DNA from: Paulinella micropora
Lineage: Eukaryota > Cercozoa > Imbricatea > Euglyphida
Assembly: GCA_009731375.1 (NCBI GenBank)
Contig: BJOX01000213.1
Span: forward strand, 438,554-487,044
Reading direction: 5' to 3'
Length of the DNA stretch: 48,491 bases
Made by a program: the position numbers and the translations under genes. Shown piece by piece: positions 23,723 to 44,228 of this stretch (position 1 is its first letter; each line of letters opens with the position of its first letter). The notes under the pieces are model-generated. The model ran no database searches and was not told where the DNA came from. It saw only the letters and a program-made list of their open reading frames with translations.

Positions 23723-24181
23723 CCTCAGATATAGTCAATCTGCCTTGGAGTGTTGACTGTGACATATTTGAGGGAAATCCCGATGAAAAAACCTAGTCAC
23801 ACTTGCTAAACAGAGTTCCAGCCCAATGGCCTCAAGGAGTTAAACTGTGACGCCAACTCATAACCCTTTGGTGGTAGATGCTGGGGAGGAGGGTCGTTGC
23901 GCGCGTAAAAGATCTTNNNNNNNNNNNNNNNNNNNNNNNNNNNNNNNNNNNNNNNNNNNNNNNNNNNNNNNNNNNNNNNNNNNNNNNNNNNNNNNNNNNN
24001 NNNNNNNNNNNNNNNNNNNNNNNNNNNNNNNNNNNNNNNNNNNNNNNNNNNNNNNNNNNNNNNNNNNNNNNNNNNNNNNNNNNNNNNNNNNNNNNNNNNN
24101 NNNNNNNNNNNNNNNNNNNNNNNNNNNNNNNNNNNNNNNNNNNNNNNNNNNNNNNNNNNNNNNNNNNNNNNNNNNNNNNNN

Positions 24182-24241
<60 letters not shown>

Positions 24242-24482
24242 GGACACCGTGATAGCCCAGTGGTCAAGTTCTACCATCTGGGCCCTGTCGCCAGTTCGAT
24301 TTCCGTCGGTGCCACCAGTATTTTCATTGAACATACCGGTCCGTCTGGAAGTGTTGGAACTGCCCTTGCGGGGGTGTCATTAGAGCCTATCGTCAATTCT
24401 TCGTACTCCCCTCACGGGTGAGACGATGGAGGCGCATGTGCAGATTTGCATCAGCCATTGACAGAGAAGCACTATATTATTA

Positions 24483-24530
<48 letters not shown>

Positions 24531-24707
24531 GTACCGGTCTATTTCTGGACCAGTATTTTCATTGAACATACCGGCCCGTCTGGATGTGTTGGAACTGCCC
24601 TTGCGGGGGTGTCATTAGAGCTTATCGTCAATTCTTCGTACTCCCCTCACGGGTGAGACGATGGAGGCGCATGTGCAGAAATGCATCAGCCATTGACAGA
24701 GAAGCAC

Positions 24708-24765
<58 letters not shown>

Positions 24766-24832
24766 TTACACAGCAAGGTTGAATGGTAAAAAGAAAGGGT
24801 CAAGATTTTTTTTTTTTCATGCTTGCTTGCGT

Positions 24833-24864
<32 letters not shown>

Positions 24865-25283
24865 TTGTTGTCATTGTTGTTATTGTTGTCATTGTTGTTG
24901 TTGTTATTGTTGTTATCGTGTTGTTGTTGTTGTTGTTGTTTTGTTATTTTCACAATCCGTGAACATGATTCCATTGTCTGTTTTTTTCTTCAGAGCTCAC
25001 GCACCTCATTCCCCGCCAAGGCAAGCCCTGTCTCTTCACTGTGTACGTCTTCGGCCTGGCCTGCTTCCGGCCTGCAGCTTGTCCAGAATCGTTGCCTCCC
25101 TCAGGTTTTCCCCCACCCCAACCCACCCCCTTTTCTCCCCACCGCTTCCATGGCCTATGTGTTGCGCGCAGCCCGCTTGCCGTCGTCTTTTTCTTTTAAT
25201 TCTTTATACTTCTTACTTTAATTTCCAGACGCCCCACCAGCCGCCACCTGCCGACCTGTCTGTCCATCTACCTACCTACCTAC

Positions 25284-25358
<75 letters not shown>

Positions 25359-25463
25359 CATTTAGGGGCGCGCGAAACTATACTGGTGGTGCGAGACGAG
25401 CAGGGCATGCGCACGACGCAGTACGCCAAAGAGGTGCTACTGCCCTTTGCCATGAAACATTGA
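18876..25463 (+). CDS. TrmN6/COG4123-like SAM-dependent N6-adenine methyltransferase (whole spliced gene, 5' end not found)
   Basis: Twelve small exons share compatible phases and together give an almost complete class I methyltransferase. Motifs in order: GYDQHT near the N-terminus, RVLDLGCGL plus [11 protein letters not shown] (SAM-binding motif I), VGVGIEAE (end of strand 2), an RSLRWNGV helix, [23 protein letters not shown] (motif IV), [37 protein letters not shown] and [14 protein letters not shown]. This order and spacing fit the tRNA1(Val)-A37 N6-methyltransferase (TrmN6/YfiC) family, which methylates adenine in RNA using SAM. The exact substrate here is not shown. NPPY is TPPY. A 96-residue Thr/Ser/Ala-rich insertion lies before motif IV. 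The start codon and N-terminus lie upstream; the small exons at 14553-17798 may or may not supply them. Confidence 0.8.
19039..19168. mobile_element. Palindromic MITE-like repeat, copy 2
   Basis: Same hairpin unit as 2165-2305, here inside a methyltransferase intron. The stem is AATTTGACGTGTTTTGCGG and its complement. Confidence 0.6.
19273..19369. repeat. TTA microsatellite
   Basis: (TTA)n with TCA/TGA variants directly upstream of a SINE. Confidence 0.9.
19370..19644 (+). mobile_element. tRNA-derived SINE, copy 2 (internal duplication)
   Basis: Same A box and B box as copy 1. It carries a duplicated block around ACCAGTATTTTCATTGA (two near-copies at about 19441 and 19480). The tail is (TTA)n. 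Confidence 0.8.
19691..19910 (+). mobile_element. tRNA-derived SINE, copy 3 (5' truncated)
   Basis: Begins inside the A box (GCCCAGTGGTCAAG), lacks part of the middle and ends GAAGCACTA(TTA)n. It lies immediately before the motif I exon, and its TTA tail provides that exon's upstream intron end. Confidence 0.8.
19934..19978 (+). CDS. Methyltransferase exon 2: SAM-binding motif I
   Basis: 45 nt in phase 0, acceptor ATTATTGAG, donor GTCGTA. It encodes [15 protein letters not shown]. [VIL]-LDLGCG-x-G is the glycine-rich motif I of class I methyltransferases. The acceptor is made from the tail of the SINE just upstream, with no normal pyrimidine tract. Confidence 0.8.
19979..20303. repeat. Intron: GTAGAT/GTGGAT hexamer repeat
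   Basis: A hexanucleotide array (20003-20258) alternating GTAGAT and GTGGAT. It reads as Val-Asp on + and Tyr/His-Ile on -, but is intron. It ends ATCTTATCTCAG. Confidence 0.85.
20304..20343 (+). CDS. Methyltransferase exon 3: end of motif I
   Basis: Acceptor TTATCTCAG; encodes [13 protein letters not shown]. It continues motif I across the junction (GCGL|GSVLLM). The donor may be GTCTGT after position 20343 (phase 1) or the stronger GTACGT after 20347 (phase 2); see exon 4. Confidence 0.75.
20344..21250. repeat. Intron: TA, TG, TTA, TGTAT and TTC/TCC repeats
   Basis: Serial repeats: (TA)n/(TG)n to 20542, (TTA)n to 20653, TGTAT pentamers to 20783, then a 420-bp TTC/TCC tract to about 21235. 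The last tract is an extreme pyrimidine tract ahead of exon 4. Confidence 0.85.
21251..21279 (+). CDS. Methyltransferase exon 4: strand 2 / acidic residue
   Basis: Encodes LVGVGIEAE before a GTACAC donor. The final acidic residues of strand 2 bind the SAM ribose in this fold. The 5' border is uncertain: no AG lies just upstream (sequence TTCCCTCCTCTG). Either the acceptor is non-AG, or the exon starts near 21018 after TTCCAG and adds about 78 Ser-rich residues; that choice needs the GTACGT donor of exon 3 and then keeps frame. Confidence 0.6.
21490..21540 (+). CDS. Methyltransferase exon 5
   Basis: 51 nt in phase 0, acceptor ATACATACAG, donor GTATCT. It encodes [17 protein letters not shown], matching the 'A..SLRWNGV' helix and turn after the acidic loop in COG4123 proteins. 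Confidence 0.8.
21541..21785. repeat. Intron: TATC/CATC microsatellite
   Basis: (TATC)n with CATC, TTTC and TGTC variants; ends in TGCATTGCAG. Confidence 0.9.
21786..21830 (+). CDS. Methyltransferase exon 6: DLRD motif
   Basis: 45 nt in phase 0 with acceptor CATTGCAG and donor GTATGT. It encodes [15 protein letters not shown]. The DLRD segment follows strand 3 in the TrmN6 family. This is the only copy of four with an AG acceptor. Confidence 0.8.
21868..22093 (+). pseudogene. Three truncated copies of exon 6 with donors
   Basis: Copies at 21868-21909, 21948-21988 and 22052-22093 each start GGG(C/T)TGAGA, lack the first four nucleotides and any AG acceptor, and keep the rest plus a perfect GTATGTAT donor. 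Each is followed by TATG repeat. The unit duplicated was 'exon 3' part + donor + intron start'. Changes such as ATC to TTC and ATG to ACG show decay. Confidence 0.8.
22144..22431 (+). CDS. Methyltransferase exon 7: low-complexity insertion
   Basis: 288 nt in phase 0, acceptor AACTCTGTAG, donor GTATGT. After [15 protein letters not shown] it passes [14 protein letters not shown], a run of Thr codons, Ser codons and Thr codons, and ends [10 protein letters not shown]. The ACA/ACG and TCA repeats are trinucleotide expansions inside coding sequence. The family core has only a short loop here, so this is a 96-residue insertion before motif IV. Confidence 0.65.
22539..22730 (+). pseudogene. Two truncated copies of exon 8 upstream of the intact one
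   Basis: At 22539 (AAACAG acceptor, [13 protein letters not shown]) and 22688 ([14 protein letters not shown], acceptor mutated to ACTG). Both stop after TATGAGCTGATG, where they merge into CATG/TATG repeat. A TGTAAA repeat precedes each. The unit is 'intron end + acceptor + exon 5' part'. Confidence 0.8.
22815..22907 (+). CDS. Methyltransferase exon 8: motif IV TPPY
   Basis: 93 nt in phase 0, acceptor TACACCAG, donor GTTTGT. It encodes [20 protein letters not shown], then [11 protein letters not shown]. In N6-adenine methyltransferases this position is [DN]PP[YF]. Here Thr replaces the first residue, which normally contacts the target amino group. Several TrmN6-like relatives tolerate TPPY, but activity is not assured. 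Confidence 0.8.
22945..23024 (-). mobile_element. SINE fragment with AAC/GTT tail
   Basis: Matches the family at 10525-12867 (GGCATGATGGTG-C-TGGCTAACGG) next to a (GTT)n run at 22916-22944. Confidence 0.6.
23150..23353 (+). repeat. ~130-bp tandem duplication containing a decayed exon 9 start
   Basis: Two units (about 23150-23280 and 23283-23400) share GGGTTAGGGTT, TGTATA-rich sequence, TATATAGCGGGA and CTCG-CTGAGTGAG. In the first unit the exon reads REIRPRLSE then hits a stop; the second continues into intact exon 9. Confidence 0.75.
23354..23525 (+). CDS. Methyltransferase exon 9
   Basis: 172 nt starting in phase 0 and ending in phase 1, acceptor CATATATAG, donor GTGATT. It encodes [46 protein letters not shown] and LAAGLWLS. 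It matches the helix (RGGIE-Y--AAA--L) and strand 5 region of the family. Confidence 0.8.
23581..23720. repeat. Intron: TTTC, CATA, TTA microsatellites
   Basis: Simple repeats, then 23721-23916 unique sequence without a recognised gene. Confidence 0.85.
23917..24181. other. Assembly gap (N)
   Basis: 265 N ahead of a TTA tract, in the intron between exons 9 and 10. Confidence 1.
24242..24474 (+). mobile_element. tRNA-derived SINE, copy 4
   Basis: Full length with A and B boxes; preceded by (TTA)n and followed by a TTA tail. Confidence 0.85.
24533..24709 (+). mobile_element. tRNA-derived SINE, copy 5 (5' truncated)
   Basis: Begins TACCGGTCTATTTCTGGACC, the internal block also seen in copy 2, and ends GAAGCACTA(TTA)n. 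Confidence 0.8.
24994..25104 (+). CDS. Methyltransferase exon 10
   Basis: 111 nt with a strong acceptor (TTTTTTTCTTCAG) and donor GTTTTC. Entered in phase 1 from exon 9 (G|AG), it encodes [20 protein letters not shown]. 'P-x-x-GK--LF-V-V' is the penultimate strand pair of COG4123 proteins. Phase agreement with exon 9 strongly supports the join. Confidence 0.8.
25229..25261 (+). CDS. Methyltransferase exon 11
   Basis: 33 nt, acceptor ATTTCCAG, donor GTCCAT. It encodes [11 protein letters not shown] in the phase required by both neighbours. The end is less certain because GT also occurs four bases earlier. Confidence 0.55.
25262..25365. repeat. Intron: CCTA/TATC microsatellite
   Basis: (CCTA)n then (TATC)n, ending CTACATTTAG. 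Confidence 0.9.
25366..25463 (+). CDS. Methyltransferase last exon (C-terminus and stop)
   Basis: 98 nt, acceptor ACATTTAG, TGA at 25461-25463. It encodes [20 protein letters not shown] and ends LLPFAMKH. 'L-VRD--G-RT--Y' is a C-terminal signature of TrmN6/COG4123 proteins. Confidence 0.8.
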
Positions 25464-25785
25464 GCACTGACTGGCACGCGGAGAGAGTAGTGCGTCACCC
25501 TGGAAAATCCTCCACCGTCTCCGGCTCCAGCTGTACCCTTCACATCTGATAGTCGACGTTCGACACGAAGCTCTTCTGGCAAACAGGAACGGTCCCCTTG
25601 TGGTCGAGCTCCTCCGGTATCTTCGCCACCACCCCGCTCCGCCCAGCCGTCCGCTCTTCAGCTCCACGGACTGAGCGAGGAATCTGAACAGGCACTTCGC
25701 TCGTCTAGCAGCTCGCCTTCACTGGCCAGTAAATCAGCAGCGCTCCCCCGGTGTCTCAATCCCCACTAGAAAGCTCTTTGAGGCT

Positions 25786-26616
25786 ATGTACTCGCTTAGC
25801 CCGCTTGGCAACTACAGGACCCGGACCCCATCATGGAGGGACCGTCAAAATATTGGAAATCCGCGCAGCCTAGCACAAAGGGACGCGTCGACACCAAAAC
25901 CACCGACACTGCTATCCCCTCAACCCGAACGATTCATATCAGTCAGCCCGTGGCCACCTGCGCCTTGCTGTGGCTTCACCGGCTTCACTAAAGCCCCGGG
26001 TGACCGAATGTATGAAGAAGCTAGACTCGGCGGATCCCCAGGTACGGATCCAACACTCTACATAGTTCGGGACATTTATTACACCTATTTTCCAACATTG
26101 GCAATGACAATGTTTCCTGGCACGCACCCCCGGTACAGACACCTTTGCTACTGGGTCCTCAAACACTTCACCACTTGCCAGGGCCTATGGCCTGACAATA
26201 CGATCGCGCAAAACAACATCCCACGCGTGGAACGCCACAATGTCATGGTTGAGTCGAACGCAACCTGGGATGGCACCTACCATCTTTCGACTAATGAGGA
26301 CCCGCCTACCTTTACATCAGTTGAGAATTGGCTTATCCCATCGGTAGATTTCAACTGTTTTGCCGACGTTCCACACCTTACCCGGACCTTCACCCCATGG
26401 GCCGCCACCTCTGCCTTTGGCCAACCACCTACACGCGAGAGCAAGACCTACTTGCACATAGAACCACGACGTTGGTACTGGACGACCCGTTGGTCCACTC
26501 CATACCTTTTATCGTTCGATCAGGACGCAGTAATAAATAATAATGTCCGGTTGGTCGTAGGTCGTAAGGTCGGACCGTGGTTCTGTAATATTCTGAATCA
26601 TGCAAGCCGGTATTAA
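25786..26616 (+). CDS. Hypothetical open frame, 276 codons
   Basis: An uninterrupted + frame from ATG at 25786 to TAA, Trp/Pro/Thr-rich (e.g. IEPRRWYWTTRW near the C-terminus). No domain recognised. Other frames in the same stretch are also partly open, so it may be non-coding or an old mobile-element piece. It lies about 320 bp after the methyltransferase stop. I see nothing else in 25464-27220 except a short - strand frame at 27063-27245. Confidence 0.25.
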   Translation: MYSLSPLGNYRTRTPSWRDRQNIGNPRSLAQRDASTPKPPTLLSPQPERFISVSPWPPAPCCGFTGFTKAPGDRMYEEARLGGSPGTDPTLYIVRDIYYTYFPTLAMTMFPGTHPRYRHLCYWVLKHFTTCQGLWPDNTIAQNNIPRVERHNVMVESNATWDGTYHLSTNEDPPTFTSVENWLIPSVDFNCFADVPHLTRTFTPWAATSAFGQPPTRESKTYLHIEPRRWYWTTRWSTPYLLSFDQDAVINNNVRLVVGRKVGPWFCNILNHASRY

Positions 26617-27221
26617 ATCATTATTAAACACATTATTCTGAAATTGATGCATACAAACTTTAATTGAAGTTACTTTCGGTGACTTTTTGTCTGAAAAACA
26701 ACACAAATCAGCCGCAAAAAACTACAAGTCCGCGCATCGGCAAATATTAACTAAAACTATACCACCGCGCCAAAACGAGAAAAAAAAGCACACAAAGAAG
26801 CTGTGGAAAGCTGAAAGAACGTCGTTTCACGCAAGGACACTCTGAGTTATTGTCTTTTGGCGGGATTCTCAGCCACACTCGTGGATGTACCACAAACAGC
26901 CCAGAAGACCAGCACTTCACCATTTGCCATTAGCGAGGTAGTACATGAAATTGCTGGTCTGCTGTGCCGCTTGTCCAGAATAGGCACTAAGAGCATGTGA
27001 GCCCCCCCTATTGCTTGAAGGGGACTGGTCGAAACTGTTGAAGTTATGCATGCGGCAACAAATTATAATGTGAGCACTGCCCGGATTGGTGCGGCGCCAT
27101 CTGATTGGACCTCTGGGGGCTTGCTGCATCGCGGTGGTTCTGTAGGCATCACCCCCCGGATAGCCGGTAAAAAGTACCTTTTCCTGGTGACAGGTGCACC
27201 AGCTTGTTTTTCAGTATTATT

Positions 27222-27383
27222 TGTCCGGATTTGACCTGATGCCATTTTATTCCTGGTCTGTTGCCGTTTTCCTTTTTGGCTTCACTTAGCTAATATAACG
27301 AGACATCATTCTCATCTTTTGAGGACTGTGTTTGGTTGTATTACCGACTTTTTACGAGCTATCGTTGGGGGCGGGGCATTACA
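27222..27383 (+). repeat. Direct repeat A (putative 5' LTR)
   Basis: Starts TGTCCGGAT and ends GGCATTACA, so it has TG...CA ends. About 90% identical to 30143-30298 by eye (shared TAATATAACGAGACATCATT and CGAGCTATCGTTGGGG). Followed by TTTGGAGTCCACATC, which could be a primer-binding site. Confidence 0.55.
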
Positions 27384-28167
27384 TTTGGAGTCCACATCAC
27401 TAGGGTGATTTCTTTCTGCTTTGCCACACAGGCAACAGAGTGAATTTTCACTGACCTGTCTCACACGGTGACGTCAGACGAAAACAAATACTCCAACACA
27501 GCTCCCTCATAACTCTTTCACAAAACAAATAATTTGATTGGTCTCAAGCAGGTGTCTCGTACCCTCTAGCCCAATCAGTATCTGTGTGCTCACAAGGAGA
27601 CATCAGATACAAACTCTCTGTCGTTCTTGCTGTTCTCACACAGAGACCAAGAAGGAGGAGGTGGACAGAAGAGTGAAGGAACACACACAAAACACAAACA
27701 AGCATAGGGACAGGAGCAAAACTCTACCCTTCTAGTTTGTGCATTTATCTGCATTATCTCACACATACGTCAGAGTATTTTTGCAAATCTCTGATCGTTT
27801 TCCAAAGGTAGGTCTGAGAACCTATCCGACCGACTGTCGACTTCTCAAGGAGAGCTTTTCTAGCTTCTCTATTACTATCTGTGTGTAGGTCCAAGTGCCT
27901 CATACTAGATACAATATAGAAAAGAAGGAGGAGAAAGTAATCTGAGTAAGGAGAACAAGAAATCGGAGAAAGTCTCAAAGACTATTTTTCTCAAACAAAA
28001 ACAAACATACAAACAGTGTTTCATAGAGGACAGGGAATCTTATCCTACCCTCTCTATTAGTTTCTCTCTTCACTAGTCAATCGACTGAAGGAGGAACAGA
28101 ACACAAACGAACAAAAACCAAACATAGGAGCTGACACTGTCCTCCTGTTGATCACTACTACGACATC

Positions 28168-29421
28168 ATGTCGACAGAGACCGCCGAAGTGAGTGAATTC
28201 TCGGAGGCAGATCAAAGAAGAGAAGAAGAAGAAGCAGGAGGAGGAGGAGGAAGAGGATTGAATGAAGGAGGAGGAGGAGGATTGAATGAAGGAGGAGGAG
28301 GAGATGAAGGAGTAGGAGGAGGAGTAGAAGAGGGCTGGGATGATGAAGGAAGATATGGAGGAGACGAAGATGAAGGAGGATTTGAACAAGAAGAGACGGG
28401 AGGAGGAGGAGCATATGGTAATCCCTTACCACCTGCCTACACGGGAGGAGGAGGACGAAAAATGATCGACTTGATTCATAGTGATGGAGAGGAGATCACA
28501 GTGGAGGAACAACAGTGGGTGCAAGACCACTATGACCTCACTAAAAAAGAGTTTGATAACAAGATGGGGGTAGAGAAGGATACCTATGTGTGGATCCCTC
28601 AGGATCAAAGAAGAGAGAAAAGTCGTGCTAAAAAGGATGTCTATATCCTTTTATCAAACACAGCACAGCTCCTCTCCAAACTGGTCTCTGATCCAGAAGA
28701 GAGAAAGAAAATACAGCATATCAAGTTTGGGGACACACACACCCACCTTGAATTACTCGATGCTATCTTTGGGGTGTACACTCAAACCCTGATTTGGGAA
28801 CGTTCATACGGCCCACGATGTGAGGGTTACCTCCAGTACACAAACCCAAGAGCAACGGCCAGATTCCTCGCGACTGGTCAGGAGGCAGTCGATGTAACAA
28901 AAATGAAGACCAATCTGGGTTCGAAAAACTCGAGTGGCATATTTCATTTTTTTACAATGGAAATAAAGGCCTTGGAGGAGGGGAAGGCAGAGATGGAAAA
29001 AAGCATTAAGGCAGCAGGAGAAACTCATCCTGTGATTGATGAGTTAGAGAAGACCGACAGAGTTCTGACCAAGATCAGACTGTTGATGGGTGCGTTACTG
29101 CATAAGGAGGCATGGAAGAGATGGATTCCTACCAAGGATCACTCTGTCCTTAAATCACTTAGTAACGCACCTCCGGTCGCCAACAAAGCAGGTGTTGACC
29201 AATATGTGGAGAAACATAATTTTCTCAGATCTGCTTCTGAATTGGTGGCCTTTATCACACATGCTCAAAAGCTGGTGATATCTGAGAAGAAGAAGGCGAA
29301 AGAGAAGGCGGAGTTCGAGAAGACGATGAGACTGGAAAGAATGAAAGCAAAAGTGAGTGGTGCAAAGGCACACCCTCCGACATATTTGACCCCACCAGCT
29401 CCTGCCCCACCAGCCCCTGCA
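28168..29421 (+). CDS. Hypothetical protein (gag-like position), truncated by gap
   Basis: ATG at 28168 in ATCATGTCG context, 418 codons open to the gap. Residues 20-95 are Gly/Glu-rich (GGGG repeats). Residues 100-360 are mixed helical sequence with charged segments (LLSKLVSDPEERKKIQHIKF). Residues 365-405 are a Lys/Glu coiled-coil-like stretch, then a Pro/Ala-rich end. No introns, unlike the neighbouring genes. Its place between direct repeats suggests a retroelement structural protein, but no capsid or zinc-knuckle motif is seen. Confidence 0.6.
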
Positions 29422-29605
29422 NNNNNNNNNNNNNNNNNNNNNNNNNNNNNNNNNNNNNNNNNNNNNNNNNNNNNNNNNNNNNNNNNNNNNNNNNNNNNNN
29501 NNNNNNNNNNNNNNNNNNNNNNNNNNNNNNNNNNNNNNNNNNNNNNNNNNNNNNNNNNNNNNNNNNNNNNNNNNNNNNNNNNNNNNNNNNNNNNNNNNNN
29601 NNNNN
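29422..29605. other. Assembly gap (N)
   Basis: 184 N at the 3' end of the hypothetical frame. The true length is unknown, so the frame after it is unreliable. Confidence 1.
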
Positions 29606-30142
29606 AGCTAAACGTCGAGCATTGTTGTATGAGCTGAGTAAGCTTACTCGGGTTAGCTGTGTGTAACGCCGAGAAGAAATAGAGGATGATCGACTTGCGG
29701 CCATAGAATAGCCCATAGGAGGAAACTACCTCCGTAAGGGTCGCCGCCAAGCCAACAGCACTCCTCAAACTCATCGCCACTGTCTCAAAGATTTCAAATC
29801 CTATGAGAGTACCAGTGCAGAGATGCTGGTATCCATGAGATTGAAAATATGAAATGAGTGTGGCCACCGCCAGTTCACACTGAGCGTCTAGGCCTGTTGC
29901 ATTGTTTCTCTTAATCTCCTCCTTCTTTCTCAAAAACTTGTACTGTGTCAGATCAAATCCCTCCGAGACTAGAGATTGGTCAAAAACAGTAACAAGGGAC
30001 GTTTAGCTCAGTGAAGTCCAAGAACTTTCTCGAGACACACGTGTTCGAAAATACGGTTCAAAGCGTTGCTCCGTCAGCACTGTTTCAAGAAGTGATGAGT
30101 GCATGCTCAAAACATGGACTCGCTCACGGAGGCACATACGGT
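29606..30142. other. 3' part of the LTR-like element, no clear gene
   Basis: A few codons of the + frame continue (AKRRALLYELSKLTR) before stops. A - frame (29606-29933) is open but not recognised. Confidence 0.4.
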
Positions 30143-30271
30143 TGTCCGGATTGGACCTGATGCCATTTAATTCCTGGTCTGTTGCAGTTTTTTTTTTGGC
30201 TTCACTGAGCTAATATAACGAGACATCATTCTCATCTTTTGAGGACTGTGTTTGGTTGTATTACCGACTGT

Positions 30272-30298
<27 letters not shown>
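30143..30298 (+). repeat. Direct repeat B (putative 3' LTR)
   Basis: Second copy of 27222-27383. On - it supplies the last codons and stop of the zinc-finger gene's terminal exon. Confidence 0.55.
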
Positions 30299-42299
<12,001 letters not shown>

Positions 42300-42337
<38 letters not shown>

Positions 42338-42338
42338 T
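42300..42338. repeat. ATG trinucleotide run
   Basis: (GAT)n of 12-13 units, reading His on -. Confidence 0.9.
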
Positions 42339-42414
42339 AACTAGGGGCTGCACCAACACCTGAAAGGATGGTTTGCGGTGCGCTTCGCGCCCCCCCCCCC
42401 CCCCCCCGGGCCCT

Positions 42415-42483
42415 NNNNNNNNNNNNNNNNNNNNNNNNNNNNNNNNNNNNNNNNNNNNNNNNNNNNNNNNNNNNNNNNNNNNN
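42415..42483. other. Assembly gap (N) between poly-C runs
   Basis: 69 N with C runs on both sides. Confidence 1.
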
Positions 42484-43150
42484 CCCCCCCCCCCCCCTTT
42501 CCACAGTCGACAGGGTACGTTCAATTGCCGGAGGTAACCGGCATAAACCCTTCCGGCACAACTCTTAGAGCCTTGGAGCATTCTCAGCCATTCATTTTGG
42601 TGCGGGCTAATTCGGGTGGGGTTCCCGGGGGCAGGGCCCTCGGACCCCCCCCTTTCCCGTCAACAGGGTACGTTCAATTGCCGGAGGCACCAGGAGAACG
42701 CTAGAGTAAGCTCTGGTGGCACAAAAACCTAAAATCTCTGGTTTACCCGGCACCAAAACTTTTGGATCTCCGAAGAGAGCTCACCGAGAGGTGTCGGGTA
42801 TACCAAACATCAGCCTCAAACTCCCTCTGGTATGCGTGAATGGCGCCTGGTGGCGCAAAAACCTGTATTTTCTGGTTTTTACGCCACCCGGTACCACAAT
42901 TTTATATCTTCGACGAGAGCTCGTCAAAAGTGTCGATATACCAAATATCAGCCGCTAAATCCCTCTGGTGTGCGCCAACGGCGCCAGGTGGCATAAGACC
43001 TTAATTTTCTGGTTTGTGTGCCACCCGCGACCAAAGCGGGCACGTACAATTGCAGGGCTGGGGTTCCCGGTTCCCGGGAGGAGGGCTCCCCGGACCCCCT
43101 TTCCCCGTCGACAGGGTACGTTCAATTGCCGGAGGTACCGGCAAGTACTC
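42484..43150. repeat. Tandem and interspersed repeats, GC-richer block
   Basis: Three copies of CAGGGTACGTTCAATTGCCG (42519, 42664 and 43111), each preceded by a pyrimidine/C run with TCGACAGG or TCAACAGG, alternate with a ~135-bp tandem unit (GGTGGC-AAA.. CTCTGG at about 42714, 42848 and 42987). No coding frame is recognised. Confidence 0.7.
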
Positions 43151-43510
43151 CCAAACAAACAAGGAATTTCGGCATTCAGGACACTCACCTAACGCATATA
43201 TTTGCTCGAGTTCAAAAAAATTATATCAGCATCAACATCGAGCCTGGTGCTAGCCACAATGTCAATATGATCGCCCAACTCCTCCTGGTTCACACAAACA
43301 ATGATTTATAGGGACAGGGGGTGCAAAAAAAGGCCAAAAAACAAAGGAATTTTGGCATTCAGGACAGACCCCTAACGCAAATATTTGCATGAATTCCAAA
43401 AAAAAAAATATTAGCATCAACATTGAGTCTGGGGCTAGCCACCCTGCAAATATGAGCTCCCAACTCCTCGTTCCTACAACCCATGATTTATTCCGACAGG
43501 GGTGCGAAAA
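43151..43510. repeat. ~185-bp tandem duplication
   Basis: Two units (about 43155 and 43343) share AAGGAATTT-GGCATTCAGG, ATATTAGCATCAACAT-GAG and CAACTCCTC. No gene is seen. A 10-N gap at 43565-43574 is flanked by poly-G and poly-C. Confidence 0.7.
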
Positions 43511-43649
43511 TGCGCGGGGGGGGGGGGGGGGGGGGGAACAAAATTTCCTTTTTCCCCCCCCCCCNNNNNNNNNNGGGGGGGATGGGTACACAATTTCCAT
43601 TTCCCCACCCCCTACTCCCAACACCTTTCAGGGATAATAGTCATAATAG

Positions 43650-43747
<98 letters not shown>

Positions 43748-43763
43748 CTTTCTTTTTTTCTTG

Positions 43764-43794
<31 letters not shown>

Positions 43795-43810
43795 GCTTTC
43801 TTTCTTTCTT

Positions 43811-43870
<60 letters not shown>

Positions 43871-43914
43871 CCTACCTACCTACTTACCAACCTACCTACC
43901 TACCTACCATCTCG

Positions 43915-43987
<73 letters not shown>

Positions 43988-43988
43988 C
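43650..43988. repeat. TATC, TTTC, CCTA microsatellites
   Basis: Simple repeats only. Confidence 0.95.
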
Positions 43989-44005
43989 TTGCGCAAGCTT
44001 ACGGT

Positions 44006-44120
44006 GCTCAAAACACTTGGACTAACGGCTTGAACGGCTTCCTTTTCTTTCTCTTCTTCCTTGTCCTCCTCAAGACCCCACTCTCCATTTTGCCTTTTTC
44101 TTCAAACCCCTTGGAGAAGA
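44006..44120 (+). repeat. Third relative of the 5976-6190 repeat
   Basis: Shares AAAACACTTGGACTAACGGC and TTCTTTCTCTTCTTCCTT with 5966-6060, then continues into a different sequence to the gap. On -, 44008-44193 gives an open frame (HFWTLLFEEARRIFVRVD) that is not recognised. Confidence 0.6.
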
Positions 44121-44228
44121 TTTTGCTCATGTCCACCCTTACGAAGATCCTTCGAGCCTCCTCGAAAAGAAGAGTCCAAAAGTGCACGTCCATCCGGACT
44201 ATAAGTCACAACCCGGCATTGTCAACCC

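Noticed and set aside
25366-25463. Tc1/mariner-like transposase fragment ([16 protein letters not shown])
   Set aside because: Phase and motif context place it as the C-terminus of the methyltransferase; no DDE residues nearby.
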